From: Bacillota bacterium
Lineage (GTDB): Bacteria; Bacillota; Clostridia; Peptostreptococcales; Anaerovoracaceae
Assembly (NCBI GenBank): GCA_017431785.1
Contig: JAFRKJ010000037.1
Coordinates: 124,001 to 188,000 of the forward strand
DNA: 64,000 nucleotides
Reading direction: 5' to 3'
Part shown: positions 19,398 to 28,628 of the stretch, piece by piece
How the letters are laid out: every line of letters begins with the position of its first letter
Numbering within the stretch: position 1 is the first letter of the stretch
Notes under the pieces: generated by a model
Seen by the model: only the letters and a program-made list of their open reading frames with translations
Told to the model about the DNA's origin: nothing
Databases searched by the model: none
Position numbers and translations under genes: made by a program

Positions 19398-20299
19398 TTA
19401 AATCAGATAATCGAACTTAGACATGTCGATTTCTTTTCCTTCTTCGCGGTCTTTAATCGCCTGTCTTACATCTTCGAAGTCTTTTCTTGTCAGATTGTAT
19501 CTGACGAGGAAAAACATAGAGATCAGAACTAAGATCGCAGGACCGGCTGTTCCCATAAACCAGATACCGTCTTTAGCAAACTCACTCGCGGTTGCTGCAT
19601 ATGTATACCCGATTATCTGCAGCCCCCAGCCAAGAAGCAGGCTTGCTAATGCTGCGCCCAACGTCTGCGCCAGACCCTGCAGTGCCAGCATGCTGCCTTC
19701 TTTCTTCTCCCCGGCTGCGAGAGTATATACATCCGTGCAGTCATACATCAGGGAGTACAGCAGAGAATAGAATGCTGTTGTTCCCAAGCATAATACTCCG
19801 GCGAATATATTATAGGATACGAAACCTACCGTTCCTGCCAGACCCAGCACAAACCAGAGCAATGAAGAGGCAACATATGTTGCGACGAATAAGATCATCG
19901 CTCTTCTCTTGTCCCATTTGTTTGCTATACCGAATACAATCGGAATGGCAATCAGGCTGAGTACCGTGTTGATCGTCCAAAACAGCGACTGACGAGCCTC
20001 ACTGAGTCCCAGATAACTTATCATGGTATACACAGCGCCATCGTTCATCATAATATAGCCGGTTGTGAAAATCAGAGAAAACATAACGAGTCTTCTGAAC
20101 ACCTTGATTTTGAAAAAGCTCACATAATCCATGATCAGCTGTTTCGCGTTAAACTGATTCGCTTTGATGACAGCTTTCTGTTCTTCCGTATAAACAGGTG
20201 GCGTTTCATGAGAAGATCTATGGCAGATGATTGCGCCCACAGCCGTACCCTATCTTCTCTTTCAGTGGAAGTTTCGTGGTTTTTATTTCTTGTTCCATT
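19398..20299 (-). pseudogene. Broken type I GPH symporter (internal deletion and frameshift)
   Basis: A coding start at 20299 reads MEQEIKTTKLPLKEKIGYGCG, matching the N-terminus of the intact symporter at 5787, then loses frame and stops after about five more codons. From 20240 down another frame reads GAIICHRSS onward and matches that paralogue from about residue 202 to the end. Compared with the paralogue, about 180 residues covering roughly the first six membrane segments are gone and the join is out of frame. The C-terminal 280-codon frame could only start at a GTG and would be half a transporter. I call it a pseudogene caused by one deletion, possibly at a short TGTGGG/TGGGC microhomology. 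Confidence 0.88.
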
Positions 20300-20360
20300 G
20301 CTGCACTCCTTCCTGAACATCCGTCATAGAACTCATCGTTTATCTGAGTTGCAATGTGGA

Positions 20361-21773
20361 TCAAATGATATCCTTGAATTCACTCAGGTCTACTTCTTTA
20401 CCTGCGCGGCGATCCTCCAGTGCCTTGAGCACAGCCTGGAATCTGGTTGGCGTCATCTTGTCCTTATAAAGTGCAAACAGTGACAGCAGCGTCAGGATTG
20501 CCGGGATAATGGTACAGATGAAGAGAATGCCATGGACGGTTGATTCCGTAACGTTCGTCGGATCATAGCCGATCGCAGTCAGCAGCAGACCGGTCAAAAG
20601 GCCTGCCACCGCAGATGCCAGTGTCTGGACAAACCGGGAAAGCGCCATGATCGATCCTTCGGACTGCTTGCCGGTCGCCAGTTCATGGACCTGACAGCAG
20701 TCGTAGATCAGGGAGTACAGAATCCCATAGAATACTGTCGTGGCAAACGCCAGGAAGAATGAGAAGACCAGCGCACTTGTGAATCCATCAACGCCGATGA
20801 TAAAGAAGACGACATATGCAACGCACGCGACCGCCAGGAAAAAGTAAACGCAGAATTTCTTATCGAATTTGTTTGCAAAGGCTGTTGCGATCGGAAGCGT
20901 CACCATGCAGAGCACGGTGTTTGCCACCCAGAAAATGGATTGCTGACCCTCATTCATTCCGGCATTATAGGTCAGCATATATACGGTCGCATTGGTAAGG
21001 ATGATGTATCCGAGGACGAAAATAAACTGCATGATGGTCAGCCATCGGTAGCATTTGATTTTCAGAATGCTGCCATACTGTCTGAACAGATTGGTCAGGT
21101 TGACTTTTGCCTTTTCGACTTCTGCTGCCGGGTCGATGGATTCGTAGCCTTTGGTCGACTTGATTGCCGTGAAGCCGCCAAGGAGGACGACCACGGTGCA
21201 GATGAGCGCGCCGACAAACCAGCCCATACGTGGATTGTCTCCAAACACGCCGACCATCCCGATGGTACCCGACGATGCGATCAGACATGCCGGATAACCT
21301 GCGATTCCAACGAATAACCGGACGTTGTTACGCTCTGTATAATCCTGTGTCAGCTCAGCGCCCAGCGCATCCCAGGGCGCGCAAAAGACCGCGTACCCGA
21401 TCTGCATGAATATCGCTACCGCAAGATAGTAGATAAAGGCTCCGGTCCCACTGACATTGATCGGCAGGAAGAGCAGCACTAACAGAACAGCATACGGCAC
21501 GAGGCTCGCTTTCATGATCGGGCGTCTGCGCCCATTCGGGTTATGCGAATTGTCCGACATATACCCGATCACGGGACTGATCAATGCCTGCGACAATACG
21601 GCCACAAAGGAAATGATTCCAGCCTTTGCTGCGGATATTCCCACGTAGTCCGTCAGGAAAAATACGAAATAGGTGAAAAACAGTGTGTACGGAATCGAAT
21701 CGCCGACCGTTCCGACACCATACCCGAGTTTTACTTTTAATGGTAATTTACCGGTACGAATGTTATTTTCCAT
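20361..21773 (-). CDS. GPH-family MFS symporter, type II, 470 aa
   Basis: An intact GPH-type symporter with about twelve membrane segments, GYGVGTVGDSIPY at the N-terminus and DNSHNPNGRRRPI after segment two. It is the close paralogue of the gene at 7291. The start is the ATG at 21773 six bases after GGAGGT; an in-frame ATG five codons earlier overlaps that ribosome site and is unlikely to be used. It is followed by the broken type I partner, so if both subtypes are needed together this copy has lost its mate. The solute is unknown. Confidence 0.88.
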   Translation of the reverse strand: MENNIRTGKLPLKVKLGYGVGTVGDSIPYTLFFTYFVFFLTDYVGISAAKAGIISFVAVLSQALISPVIGYMSDNSHNPNGRRRPIMKASLVPYAVLLVLLFLPINVSGTGAFIYYLAVAIFMQIGYAVFCAPWDALGAELTQDYTERNNVRLFVGIAGYPACLIASSGTIGMVGVFGDNPRMGWFVGALICTVVVLLGGFTAIKSTKGYESIDPAAEVEKAKVNLTNLFRQYGSILKIKCYRWLTIMQFIFVLGYIILTNATVYMLTYNAGMNEGQQSIFWVANTVLCMVTLPIATAFANKFDKKFCVYFFLAVACVAYVVFFIIGVDGFTSALVFSFFLAFATTVFYGILYSLIYDCCQVHELATGKQSEGSIMALSRFVQTLASAVAGLLTGLLLTAIGYDPTNVTESTVHGILFICTIIPAILTLLSLFALYKDKMTPTRFQAVLKALEDRRAGKEVDLSEFKDII

Positions 21774-21854
21774 CAATTCCACCTCCATTCAGTCACTTTA
21801 AAATCTATCACCTCATTATTACTTCATCATTATTGCTTCTTTATCACTTTATTA

Positions 21855-23525
21855 TTACTTCATTTTTTTGCCGCCAATATACACATCCTTCGGCATATTG
21901 TAACTGAAGCCCTCATGCTCCGCTGTCAGCAGGTCGTTGTCAAATACCAGGAAGTCCGCGTCTTTACCGGCCTCGATGGAGCCTTTGTATGCTTCGACTC
22001 CGAGCTGCTCGGCTCCTTTGATCGTATATCCCAGGATCATTTCTTCAATGGTCATCTTCTCGTTTTCCGGAGGATTCGGCAAACTTGACTTATAGAAATC
22101 AGGGGACTTCGAATTTTCATTGTCCCAACGTGTCATTCCGACTTCCATACCAAGATATGGGTTCCATGTGCCGAAATCTTCGTAATAAGCTACGTCATCG
22201 CTCGACCAGGTTACAAGGGCGCCGCTATCCCAGACGGTTTTGCTTCGATACATATTCACCGCACGTTTTTCACCGAGCAGGTCGGATAATTTAACGTCGG
22301 CATCCGAGTACCCGGTGTGCCACGCCGGCGTATAGTTCGCGATTACGCCAAGCTCCGCGAAACGGAGAAGGTCCTCGTCAGCCTGGCTCTCAAGGTGACA
22401 GCAAGTGACCTTCACACGGAAATCTTCGCCCAGCTCTTTTCTGGCCAGCTCCACGCCATCCAGTATAACGTGGGATGCACGGTCGCCGACGGTATGTGCG
22501 TGAAAATCCATTCCTGCCGCATTCAGTTGTTTAAGGAGATCGGCTACCTCCTCCGCATTGAACATGGTCGTTCCCGCTTCATCAGTACCCTCGTATGGTT
22601 CCATCATCGCAGCGGTATGGATCTTCATGGTACCGTCCATAAAGATCTTAAGTGTATGGACTTTCATATGTTCCGTGGTAAATGCACGATTCCACCGTTT
22701 CGTTTCTTCGATGCCTTCTTTCACTTTATGCTTGTCCGTGAGGAAATAGCTTCCGTCAATATAAACCGGCAGTTTTCCCTGTCTATCCATTTCGCGCAAA
22801 TGATTGTAGAACCGCTCCTGAAGTTCATTATGTTCCGGGAAACCTGCGTCGAAGACGGCACTCTCCCCATATTCCTTGCAGAAGTTGATCCAGCGCATGA
22901 GCGCCGCTTCCATCATCTCATCGGTCAGGTTCTCCTGCAGGCCATCAAACAGGAATGGCCATGCGGCGCATTCATATGCATTTCCGGTTACATGACCGTT
23001 CTCGTCACGCACATAATAGTGGAGCCCCGGCGCAGGATCCGGTGTATCATCGGTGACCCCATGCTTCGCGAGGACGCGGGAGTTTACCCAGACGCTGTGG
23101 CATTCTCCTTCCAGAATCACAAGATCGGTATCGGAACAGATGGCATCCAGTTCTTCTTTTGTGAGGGTCTCTTCACCCAAGACTGCCCGCTCCATCATGA
23201 AGCGGTAACGCTCAAGACCCGGGTTTTCTCTAATATAGTCTGCCATAAAGACCAGGGCTTCCTGCTTGGTTTCGCCTTCAACATATTCCCCCAGATCCAC
23301 ATATTCAAAGGCAGCGCCGATCGTCACATGGCAATGGGTATCGAATATGCCGGGCATGATGAACTCCCCCCCAAGATCGGTCACTTCTCCTTCATAATCA
23401 GAAAGACCTTCCTCATCGCCAACATAGACGAATTTGCCATCCTTTACCACAAGTGCACTCGCCAGCGGATAGTCTTTGTTTGATGTAAAAATTTTCGCAT
23501 TTTTAATGATTTGATCTGCTTTCAT
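21855..23525 (-). CDS. YtcJ-like metal-dependent amidohydrolase, 556 aa
   Basis: A full-length FLFD-clade amidohydrolase, very like the gene at 4088 and sharing its HCHVT metal motif in MPGIFDTHCHV. Further motifs are HTLKIFMDGT, HAHTVGDRAS, TCCHLESQ and TWSSDD. The start was set at the ATG at 23525 because AAGGAGGG lies just before it; an in-frame upstream codon adds ten residues absent from all paralogues. It heads the second transporter module (amidohydrolase, type II symporter, broken type I symporter, amidohydrolase). The substrate is unknown. Confidence 0.9.
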   Translation of the reverse strand: MKADQIIKNAKIFTSNKDYPLASALVVKDGKFVYVGDEEGLSDYEGEVTDLGGEFIMPGIFDTHCHVTIGAAFEYVDLGEYVEGETKQEALVFMADYIRENPGLERYRFMMERAVLGEETLTKEELDAICSDTDLVILEGECHSVWVNSRVLAKHGVTDDTPDPAPGLHYYVRDENGHVTGNAYECAAWPFLFDGLQENLTDEMMEAALMRWINFCKEYGESAVFDAGFPEHNELQERFYNHLREMDRQGKLPVYIDGSYFLTDKHKVKEGIEETKRWNRAFTTEHMKVHTLKIFMDGTMKIHTAAMMEPYEGTDEAGTTMFNAEEVADLLKQLNAAGMDFHAHTVGDRASHVILDGVELARKELGEDFRVKVTCCHLESQADEDLLRFAELGVIANYTPAWHTGYSDADVKLSDLLGEKRAVNMYRSKTVWDSGALVTWSSDDVAYYEDFGTWNPYLGMEVGMTRWDNENSKSPDFYKSSLPNPPENEKMTIEEMILGYTIKGAEQLGVEAYKGSIEAGKDADFLVFDNDLLTAEHEGFSYNMPKDVYIGGKKMK

Positions 23526-23673
23526 GTGTCCCTCCTTACCATGATTCTTCAGCACTTTCGTTCATTGCCTCGAGTCTGTCTTCTTCACTGAGAATGACCG
23601 GTTGCGGAATGTATGTATCTATATGTTGATCTCCTCCCTGTTTCACAATCTGATTCAATGATAAAATGGTTTT

Positions 23674-23753
23674 TTTACTTTATTTTAATGGAGTAAAAAT
23701 GCCCTTTCTATAATTAGTTTAATTAGTTTGTCGTGATGTCTGATTATTATGAC
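23674..23753. repeat. Intergenic repeat, copy 1 (shared with 25789-25859)
   Basis: In the 285 bp between the permease and the amidohydrolase genes, a segment beginning TTTACTTTATTTTAAT, continuing TTCTATAATTAGTTT and ending ATTATTATGAC closely matches a second intergenic segment at 25789-25859. It contains an 8-bp inverted repeat, TTTTTACT and AGTAAAAA. It lies just after a permease gene and before the 21855 amidohydrolase gene. It may carry a terminator and a promoter that were copied together; no gene is seen in the rest of this gap. Confidence 0.5.
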
Positions 23754-23810
23754 TCGCTGTTTTCTCCCACTGTACTCAGAAGGAATCGCAGGATTCTTTC
23801 ATGTTGTTTC

Positions 23811-25478
23811 CTATTTGTCCGATGCCCATATACCCCAGTCACCGGTACCATGCCACGTGCTTGGATCTGATTTCCTTCCTATTGCAAGCAATACGAGGCC
23901 AAGAGCTGTTCCTATTGCGCCACCAATACGGGCCACCTTGAGCATAAGCCAGAAATTACTGATGAGACCTGTTTCATATAATTCCAGATAATACTCCGGT
24001 CCCCAGGAACCTTCATACCACAGCAGGAACAGTGATCCGATGATAGCATACAGTCCGAAAGCGATGAAAAATGCGCCGAACCTCTGCAGATCGCCCTGCG
24101 CCAGTCTGGTCTTCGGATTTAACGGGAATTTCACTGCGTCGATTTTGTTCAGCCCGCCGTAGACCCACTTGATTGGAAGATAGAATATAACAGCAGACCC
24201 GATAGAACAGAACCCGAGTAAAAAGTACTCCGTTCCGTTGACAAGGAGACTAATGACCGCAATGACCATCGGAAGTACAGCGAAAATCTTCGCCATTGTT
24301 GGATTCTTAATATACCAGCAGTTTCGCTTTTCAACCGGAAATTCCTTTCGAGCCTTTAGGAGGCATATCCCGAGAATGACATATACCATCAGCGAGAGAG
24401 GCATAAGCATGATTACCAGTGTTGAAAATTCAAACTGACTCATCACTGCTGTGCAGACGGACAAAAGAAGGATTGACAAAGCCGGCATTCCTCTCTTGTT
24501 TGTTCTAACGAGAAAACGCGGTGCCAGATTGTCATCTGCCATTACGAAAAATCCCCTGGATCCTGCTACAACATAGGCATTATATATCGCTGAATTACAA
24601 ATAACTGCAACCGTCAGGAAACCGACACCCCATCCGTATCCAAGACACTGACCGAGAACGTCGCCGTATCCGATTCCATCTGTGCCCCACTCTTTCCAAT
24701 GTCCTATCGAAACAAGCCCTGCAACCGTAGGAAGAATGTATGAAAGCGCGATGATCGGCATGACAATAGTGAATCCTTTCGGAATGATTTCAGGATTTTT
24801 CAGTTCCCCTGCCATATTGGAAATGCATTCATATCCGCAGTACATCCATACAACAATCATGATGCTGCCGCCAAGGCTGTCTATGATCGACTGACCTTTT
24901 GGAACAACCGGCTCTATGGGATTGTACTGCCAGTTGGCAAATCCCACTACAGTGACCAGAGCAAAAGCAAACAGAATCACGATCGACAGGACTGTGTTGA
25001 CCCAACTCGCCTCTTTGAGGCCAATCAGATTTATGATCATAAAGAATGCGATGATTGCCAGTCGAACGGTAAGACCAATGATTGGATCTGTCAGTGCCGG
25101 AATGAAAGATGACGCATAGTCTGTCATAAGTACAATGTAAACAGATAAACCCAAGTAAATGGACAAGGTTCCCCACCAACTCATGGCGAATCCCCAGAAT
25201 TCGCCAAGTGTTTCTTTTGCCCAGACATAGATGCCACCCTCTCCCGGCATCAGTGCAGACAATTCTGATACAATGCGGGATATCGGATGAGCCCATATAA
25301 TAGCAAAGACGGCAAGCATAATAATCGTCATCCCCGGACCGCTGGTCGGAATCATATCCTCTATTCCGAATGCGCCCGCAGCCACAAGACAAAACAGCAT
25401 AAACGCGACTTGCCATCGGTTCATCGTAACCTTCTGCATGCTGGCTACAGCACTCTGCTTAGTGTTTTTTTCTCCCAT
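23811..25478 (-). CDS. APC-superfamily amino acid/polyamine-type permease, 555 aa
   Basis: A large membrane protein with about twelve to fourteen hydrophobic segments. The first segments read AAGAFGIEDMIPTSGPG and MPGEGGIYVWAKETLG, the family pattern of the APC amino acid-polyamine-organocation transporters of the AA_permease_2 type. The start at 25478 has AAGGAAGGAGAAC. The family imports amino acids, amines or exchanges such compounds. In this island it could import a different substrate or export the amine or amino acid released by the hydrolases. A remnant of a second such gene lies immediately upstream. Confidence 0.85.
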   Translation of the reverse strand: MGEKNTKQSAVASMQKVTMNRWQVAFMLFCLVAAGAFGIEDMIPTSGPGMTIIMLAVFAIIWAHPISRIVSELSALMPGEGGIYVWAKETLGEFWGFAMSWWGTLSIYLGLSVYIVLMTDYASSFIPALTDPIIGLTVRLAIIAFFMIINLIGLKEASWVNTVLSIVILFAFALVTVVGFANWQYNPIEPVVPKGQSIIDSLGGSIMIVVWMYCGYECISNMAGELKNPEIIPKGFTIVMPIIALSYILPTVAGLVSIGHWKEWGTDGIGYGDVLGQCLGYGWGVGFLTVAVICNSAIYNAYVVAGSRGFFVMADDNLAPRFLVRTNKRGMPALSILLLSVCTAVMSQFEFSTLVIMLMPLSLMVYVILGICLLKARKEFPVEKRNCWYIKNPTMAKIFAVLPMVIAVISLLVNGTEYFLLGFCSIGSAVIFYLPIKWVYGGLNKIDAVKFPLNPKTRLAQGDLQRFGAFFIAFGLYAIIGSLFLLWYEGSWGPEYYLELYETGLISNFWLMLKVARIGGAIGTALGLVLLAIGRKSDPSTWHGTGDWGIWASDK

Positions 25479-25503
25479 AGAATGTTCTCCTTCCTTTCCT
25501 TGA

Positions 25504-25752
25504 CAGGATTCCGATGGACGGAACGCCGCTCTTCTTAGTCAGCCATGTGAAGCACGGCGGAGCCAGATGGTCATCTGCCAGAACGAACAGACTTCTGGTA
25601 CCGCACGCCATGTTGGTGTTAAAGATAGCCAGATTGCCTACGACGGCTGTAATAACCACCAGTACGCCGCACCAGCCGCCTACATTCTGCACGAGAACGG
25701 TAGCATAGCCAACGCTCTCACCGGTCAGATCTGTGGTCCACAGATCCCAGCG
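25504..25752 (-). pseudogene. Remnant of a second APC-type permease
   Basis: About 80 codons read WDLWTTDLTGESVGYATVLV through NMACGTRSLFVLADDHLAP to KKSGVPSIGIL. They align with the middle of the intact downstream permease (EWGTDGIGYGDVLGQ, VVAGSRGFFVMADDNLAP, KRGMPALSILLL). Both ends are missing: upstream the frame runs into a promoter-like AT-rich stretch, downstream it runs into the ribosome site of the intact gene. It is clearly a decayed paralogue, not the same gene, because the sequence differs at many positions. Confidence 0.85.
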
Positions 25753-25772
25753 AAACCACCTCCTGCGCAATA

Positions 25773-25819
25773 TAAATAAAAACAGATCTTTACTTTATTT
25801 TAATAAAGAGAAGATCTGT
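25773..25819 (-). terminator. Hairpin terminator after the AraC-type gene
   Basis: On the minus strand, ACAGATCTT and its complement AAGATCTGT (25782-25790 and 25811-25819) enclose a second inverted repeat, CTTTATT/AATAAAG. The hairpin is followed by TTTTTATTT. It lies about 75 bp past the stop of the regulator gene at 25893, in the right orientation to end that transcript. Confidence 0.65.
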
Positions 25820-25859
25820 ATTCTATAATTAGTTTGACATAAAATCTTATTATTATGAC
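25789..25859. repeat. Intergenic repeat, copy 2 (shared with 23674-23753)
   Basis: This segment shares TTTACTTTATTTTAAT, TTCTATAATTAGTTT and TTATTATGAC in the same order with copy 1. It sits between the AraC-type gene and the permease remnant, and it overlaps the hairpin terminator. The parallel placement beside the two permease loci suggests the intergenic region was duplicated with the permease gene. Confidence 0.5.
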
Positions 25860-25892
25860 ATCGGCGCCTACATCGGCTGCCGACATCAACCC

Positions 25893-26954
25893 CTAATTCT
25901 TGCTGTCCGAACCCAGCATGAATCGCAGTATTTCTTCATGACTGCGGTTGGTTTTTTCATAGGCGTCCAGAAGCTCTTTCAGCTTGTCCCTGTTTTCACC
26001 GGACTTTTCCCTGTTCTCACCGTATGAGAAGGAGAGGTTTTTGATCGAATTCTGAATGATCGGCATCGCCTCGGCGCTGTCCATCTCGAAGAGGATCTCC
26101 GCGGAATTGCCTTTGATTCTGTCGGCGTACATCCTCCTGTACTCCTCAGGATGACACCCGAACCATTTCTCGAAGAACTTCTCGTAGTAGGCCGTCGTCG
26201 AAAACCCTACCTGCCCAGCGATGCTGCTTATTTTTTCCGACCCGCTGAGCAGTATTTTTTCCGATTCCTCTACCCGCGCAAAGGCCAGAAGCTCTCTGAA
26301 TCCCAAACCTGTTCCGGCCGTGATGAGTTTCGACATATAGCCTTCGCTGAAGTGTTCTTTTTCGGCCAGCTCCCGCAGCGTCAGTTTCTCGCTATGATGC
26401 TCATAGATATAATCTATGATTCTCCCCAGCCGTTCTCCGATCTCAGGATAATCATATTTCTTATGCATCACGATTCTTCCTTCAAAATAAAAGGACTTGA
26501 AGTTCTTATCACAGTAATTGAGCGCGTCTGTCATCATATTGATATTCATCAGTTTATGACCGGGAGGCGCGGTGATGTGATTCAGGGCTATTTTCAGCAG
26601 CACATTTCGCAGCACGATGATTTCTTTATTGCCCTTCTCTTTTCCCATGGTTCGGTACACGTTATTTGATAGTGTCGGGAACTGTCTGGTGAAATAATCC
26701 GCGTTGATCTGAATCATCAAAACAACGTTGTCTTTGGAGCAGTCATAGATTCCATGGACTTCACTGTCATTGATAATAAAGATATCTCCCTGCTGCATTT
26801 TATAAATACTCGATCCGCATTTCAGGGTAACGGATCCTCTGAGCACGTAAATAAATTCATGATCGTTGTGATAATGAAGGGGGTAATTCTCAATATTCAC
26901 GATGCGGATGTTCATCGGCATATCATCCAGATAGCCAGCTTTTTCCTCCAGCAT
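25893..26954 (-). CDS. AraC-family regulator with cupin N-terminus and C-terminal extension, 353 aa
   Basis: The N-terminal 110 residues look like a cupin sensor (YPLHYHNDHEFIYVLRG, MQQGDIFIINDSEVHGI). Two helix-turn-helix motifs follow at about residues 190-285 (KLTLRELAEKEHFSEGYMSK and ISSIAGQVGFSTTAYYEKFF), ending PEEYRRMY. Unusually, about 75 residues follow the DNA-binding domain, including a repeated GENR motif and a helical tail. It precedes the esterase genes' downstream end and lies upstream of the permease locus. It probably senses a small molecule and activates part of the island. Confidence 0.88.
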   Translation of the reverse strand: MLEEKAGYLDDMPMNIRIVNIENYPLHYHNDHEFIYVLRGSVTLKCGSSIYKMQQGDIFIINDSEVHGIYDCSKDNVVLMIQINADYFTRQFPTLSNNVYRTMGKEKGNKEIIVLRNVLLKIALNHITAPPGHKLMNINMMTDALNYCDKNFKSFYFEGRIVMHKKYDYPEIGERLGRIIDYIYEHHSEKLTLRELAEKEHFSEGYMSKLITAGTGLGFRELLAFARVEESEKILLSGSEKISSIAGQVGFSTTAYYEKFFEKWFGCHPEEYRRMYADRIKGNSAEILFEMDSAEAMPIIQNSIKNLSFSYGENREKSGENRDKLKELLDAYEKTNRSHEEILRFMLGSDSKN

Positions 26955-26995
26955 ATAGGAACTCCTGATGCGAATTGAATAACGCTATGAAACCA

Positions 26996-28612
26996 TCAAA
27001 TGCAGTAATACTTGGTCAGGAAATAGGTTCTGTCCCAATCGAGAACCTTCCTGTCGGATTCCTTCTCCGGATGGATGTCGAACTCATCGTAGACCATCCA
27101 TTTTCTGTTCTCCGGATCGTAGAGGGGCCACTCCTTGGCTTTGCCGTCCGGAGAGAGCTCAGCGCTGAGGGACGGATCGCCTGTCTTGGCAAACTGAACC
27201 CACATCTTGCGCAAGGTCTTCGAGAAAGTTTCGTCAAAGGCTCTTCCCGTTTCCCCGATAATCTCCGGGTGCTTGAATACGGCGGCGAGCTCAACGGAAT
27301 GTCCGCATCTCATATACGGTACAGAAGACTCCGGTGTGAAGTAATAGGTGTAGGTTTTGCCGCCGCCTTTGACCTGATTCTCCGACAGCCTAAAGAGCGG
27401 TGCGATGAATACGATCTGATCGAAGAGAGCAGCGTAGAGGGCATGCTCCTCTTCGGAGAAATCGTAGCCTCCCTTTCTGTTATCTGCACAGTAGCTCTCC
27501 ACCAGTGCCTTTTCTTCCTCTGTCAGCTGCGCCATTTTCTTCTCCATGCGGTCCGCAGCCCACTCGTTGTAAAAGTCCAGCCCGAAGCCGGATATGAAAA
27601 AGCCCAGCTCATCCTTATCGCAGCCCTGGATGAAGTCGATATCCTTCGCTGCGCCGCGGGCATAGGCCTCATAAGGATCCACAGGAAGATATTTCCCGTC
27701 CCGTTCCGGCCACACACGCAGTGAAAGCACTTCTGCTTCTTCCACAAAGGTCTCCACATCCAGCTTCTGAAGATCGGCAACGGTTTTGCAGCCGAGGATT
27801 TCCATCAGTTCATCGGTGCAGGCAATGGCCTCTTCCGGCGATCTGGTGAAGACCGGGGACCCGCTCAGGGCGATGACCCGCTGAAAATATTCATGAGTTC
27901 CTTCGATCAGCGGAATGAGTGTGACACTTGCCGCACCGGCAGATTCGCCCATGATCGTCACGTTGTCCGGGTCGCCACCGAAGGCTGCGATATTCTCGTG
28001 AATCCACTTCAGCGCCATCACCTGGTCCATGAGCCCTAAGTTTTGGGCGTCCGGATAGTCTCCGCCATCCGGCAGATGAGACAGGTGAAGGAAACCGAAA
28101 ACACCCAGTCTGTATGTGATGGAAACCATGATGACATCCGGATTCTCTTCGACAAAGTTATGGCACTCACTGATCGGCTCAACAGTTCCGCCCAGCTCGA
28201 ATCCGCCGCCGTGAATCCAGACGATCACCGGCTTTTTCTCCGCAGCCGCGTCATCCGCCTTCCATATATCCAGGTACAGGCAATCCTCACTCTGATAGTA
28301 CAGTGAAGCATTCTCTGTTTCACTGACCACCTGGTGGGCGCTTTTGGCATTGTAATAGGCTTCGTATACACCCTCATCCGGAATCACATCCACAGGGGCT
28401 TTCCAGCGCAGCTCCCCCACAGGCGGCTTCCCTGTAAACGGGATGCCTTTGTACGCGATGATATTCTCCGTCTTTTTACCTACAAAAGTGCCGTTGATGC
28501 ATTTGACCGCCAGGGACTTATCGTACGTCCCGTCTGTTATCTTTTTGTTTTCGCCGTACTGAGCTCTGAGCATTTCCTGTATTTCGTTCAAATCTACCAT
28601 GTATTCGCACAT
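26996..28612 (-). CDS. Type B carboxylesterase, 538 aa
   Basis: The nucleophile is Ser224 in MGESAGAAS, the oxyanion hole is IHGGGFELGG, and Glu and His candidates lie in QGCDKDELGFF and GHSVELAAVF. It lacks a signal peptide. It is similar over its length to the esterases at 10402 and 28629; all three end in a stretch like FDIHPEKESDRK-DWDRTYFLTKYY. The start at 28612 has GAAAGGA nine bases ahead; the next ATG has no ribosome site. It is 16 bp after the 28629 esterase and 41 bp before the AraC-type gene, so the three are probably co-transcribed. Confidence 0.9.
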   Translation of the reverse strand: MCEYMVDLNEIQEMLRAQYGENKKITDGTYDKSLAVKCINGTFVGKKTENIIAYKGIPFTGKPPVGELRWKAPVDVIPDEGVYEAYYNAKSAHQVVSETENASLYYQSEDCLYLDIWKADDAAAEKKPVIVWIHGGGFELGGTVEPISECHNFVEENPDVIMVSITYRLGVFGFLHLSHLPDGGDYPDAQNLGLMDQVMALKWIHENIAAFGGDPDNVTIMGESAGAASVTLIPLIEGTHEYFQRVIALSGSPVFTRSPEEAIACTDELMEILGCKTVADLQKLDVETFVEEAEVLSLRVWPERDGKYLPVDPYEAYARGAAKDIDFIQGCDKDELGFFISGFGLDFYNEWAADRMEKKMAQLTEEEKALVESYCADNRKGGYDFSEEEHALYAALFDQIVFIAPLFRLSENQVKGGGKTYTYYFTPESSVPYMRCGHSVELAAVFKHPEIIGETGRAFDETFSKTLRKMWVQFAKTGDPSLSAELSPDGKAKEWPLYDPENRKWMVYDEFDIHPEKESDRKVLDWDRTYFLTKYYCI

Positions 28613-28628
28613 CGCTCTGGTCCTTTCA

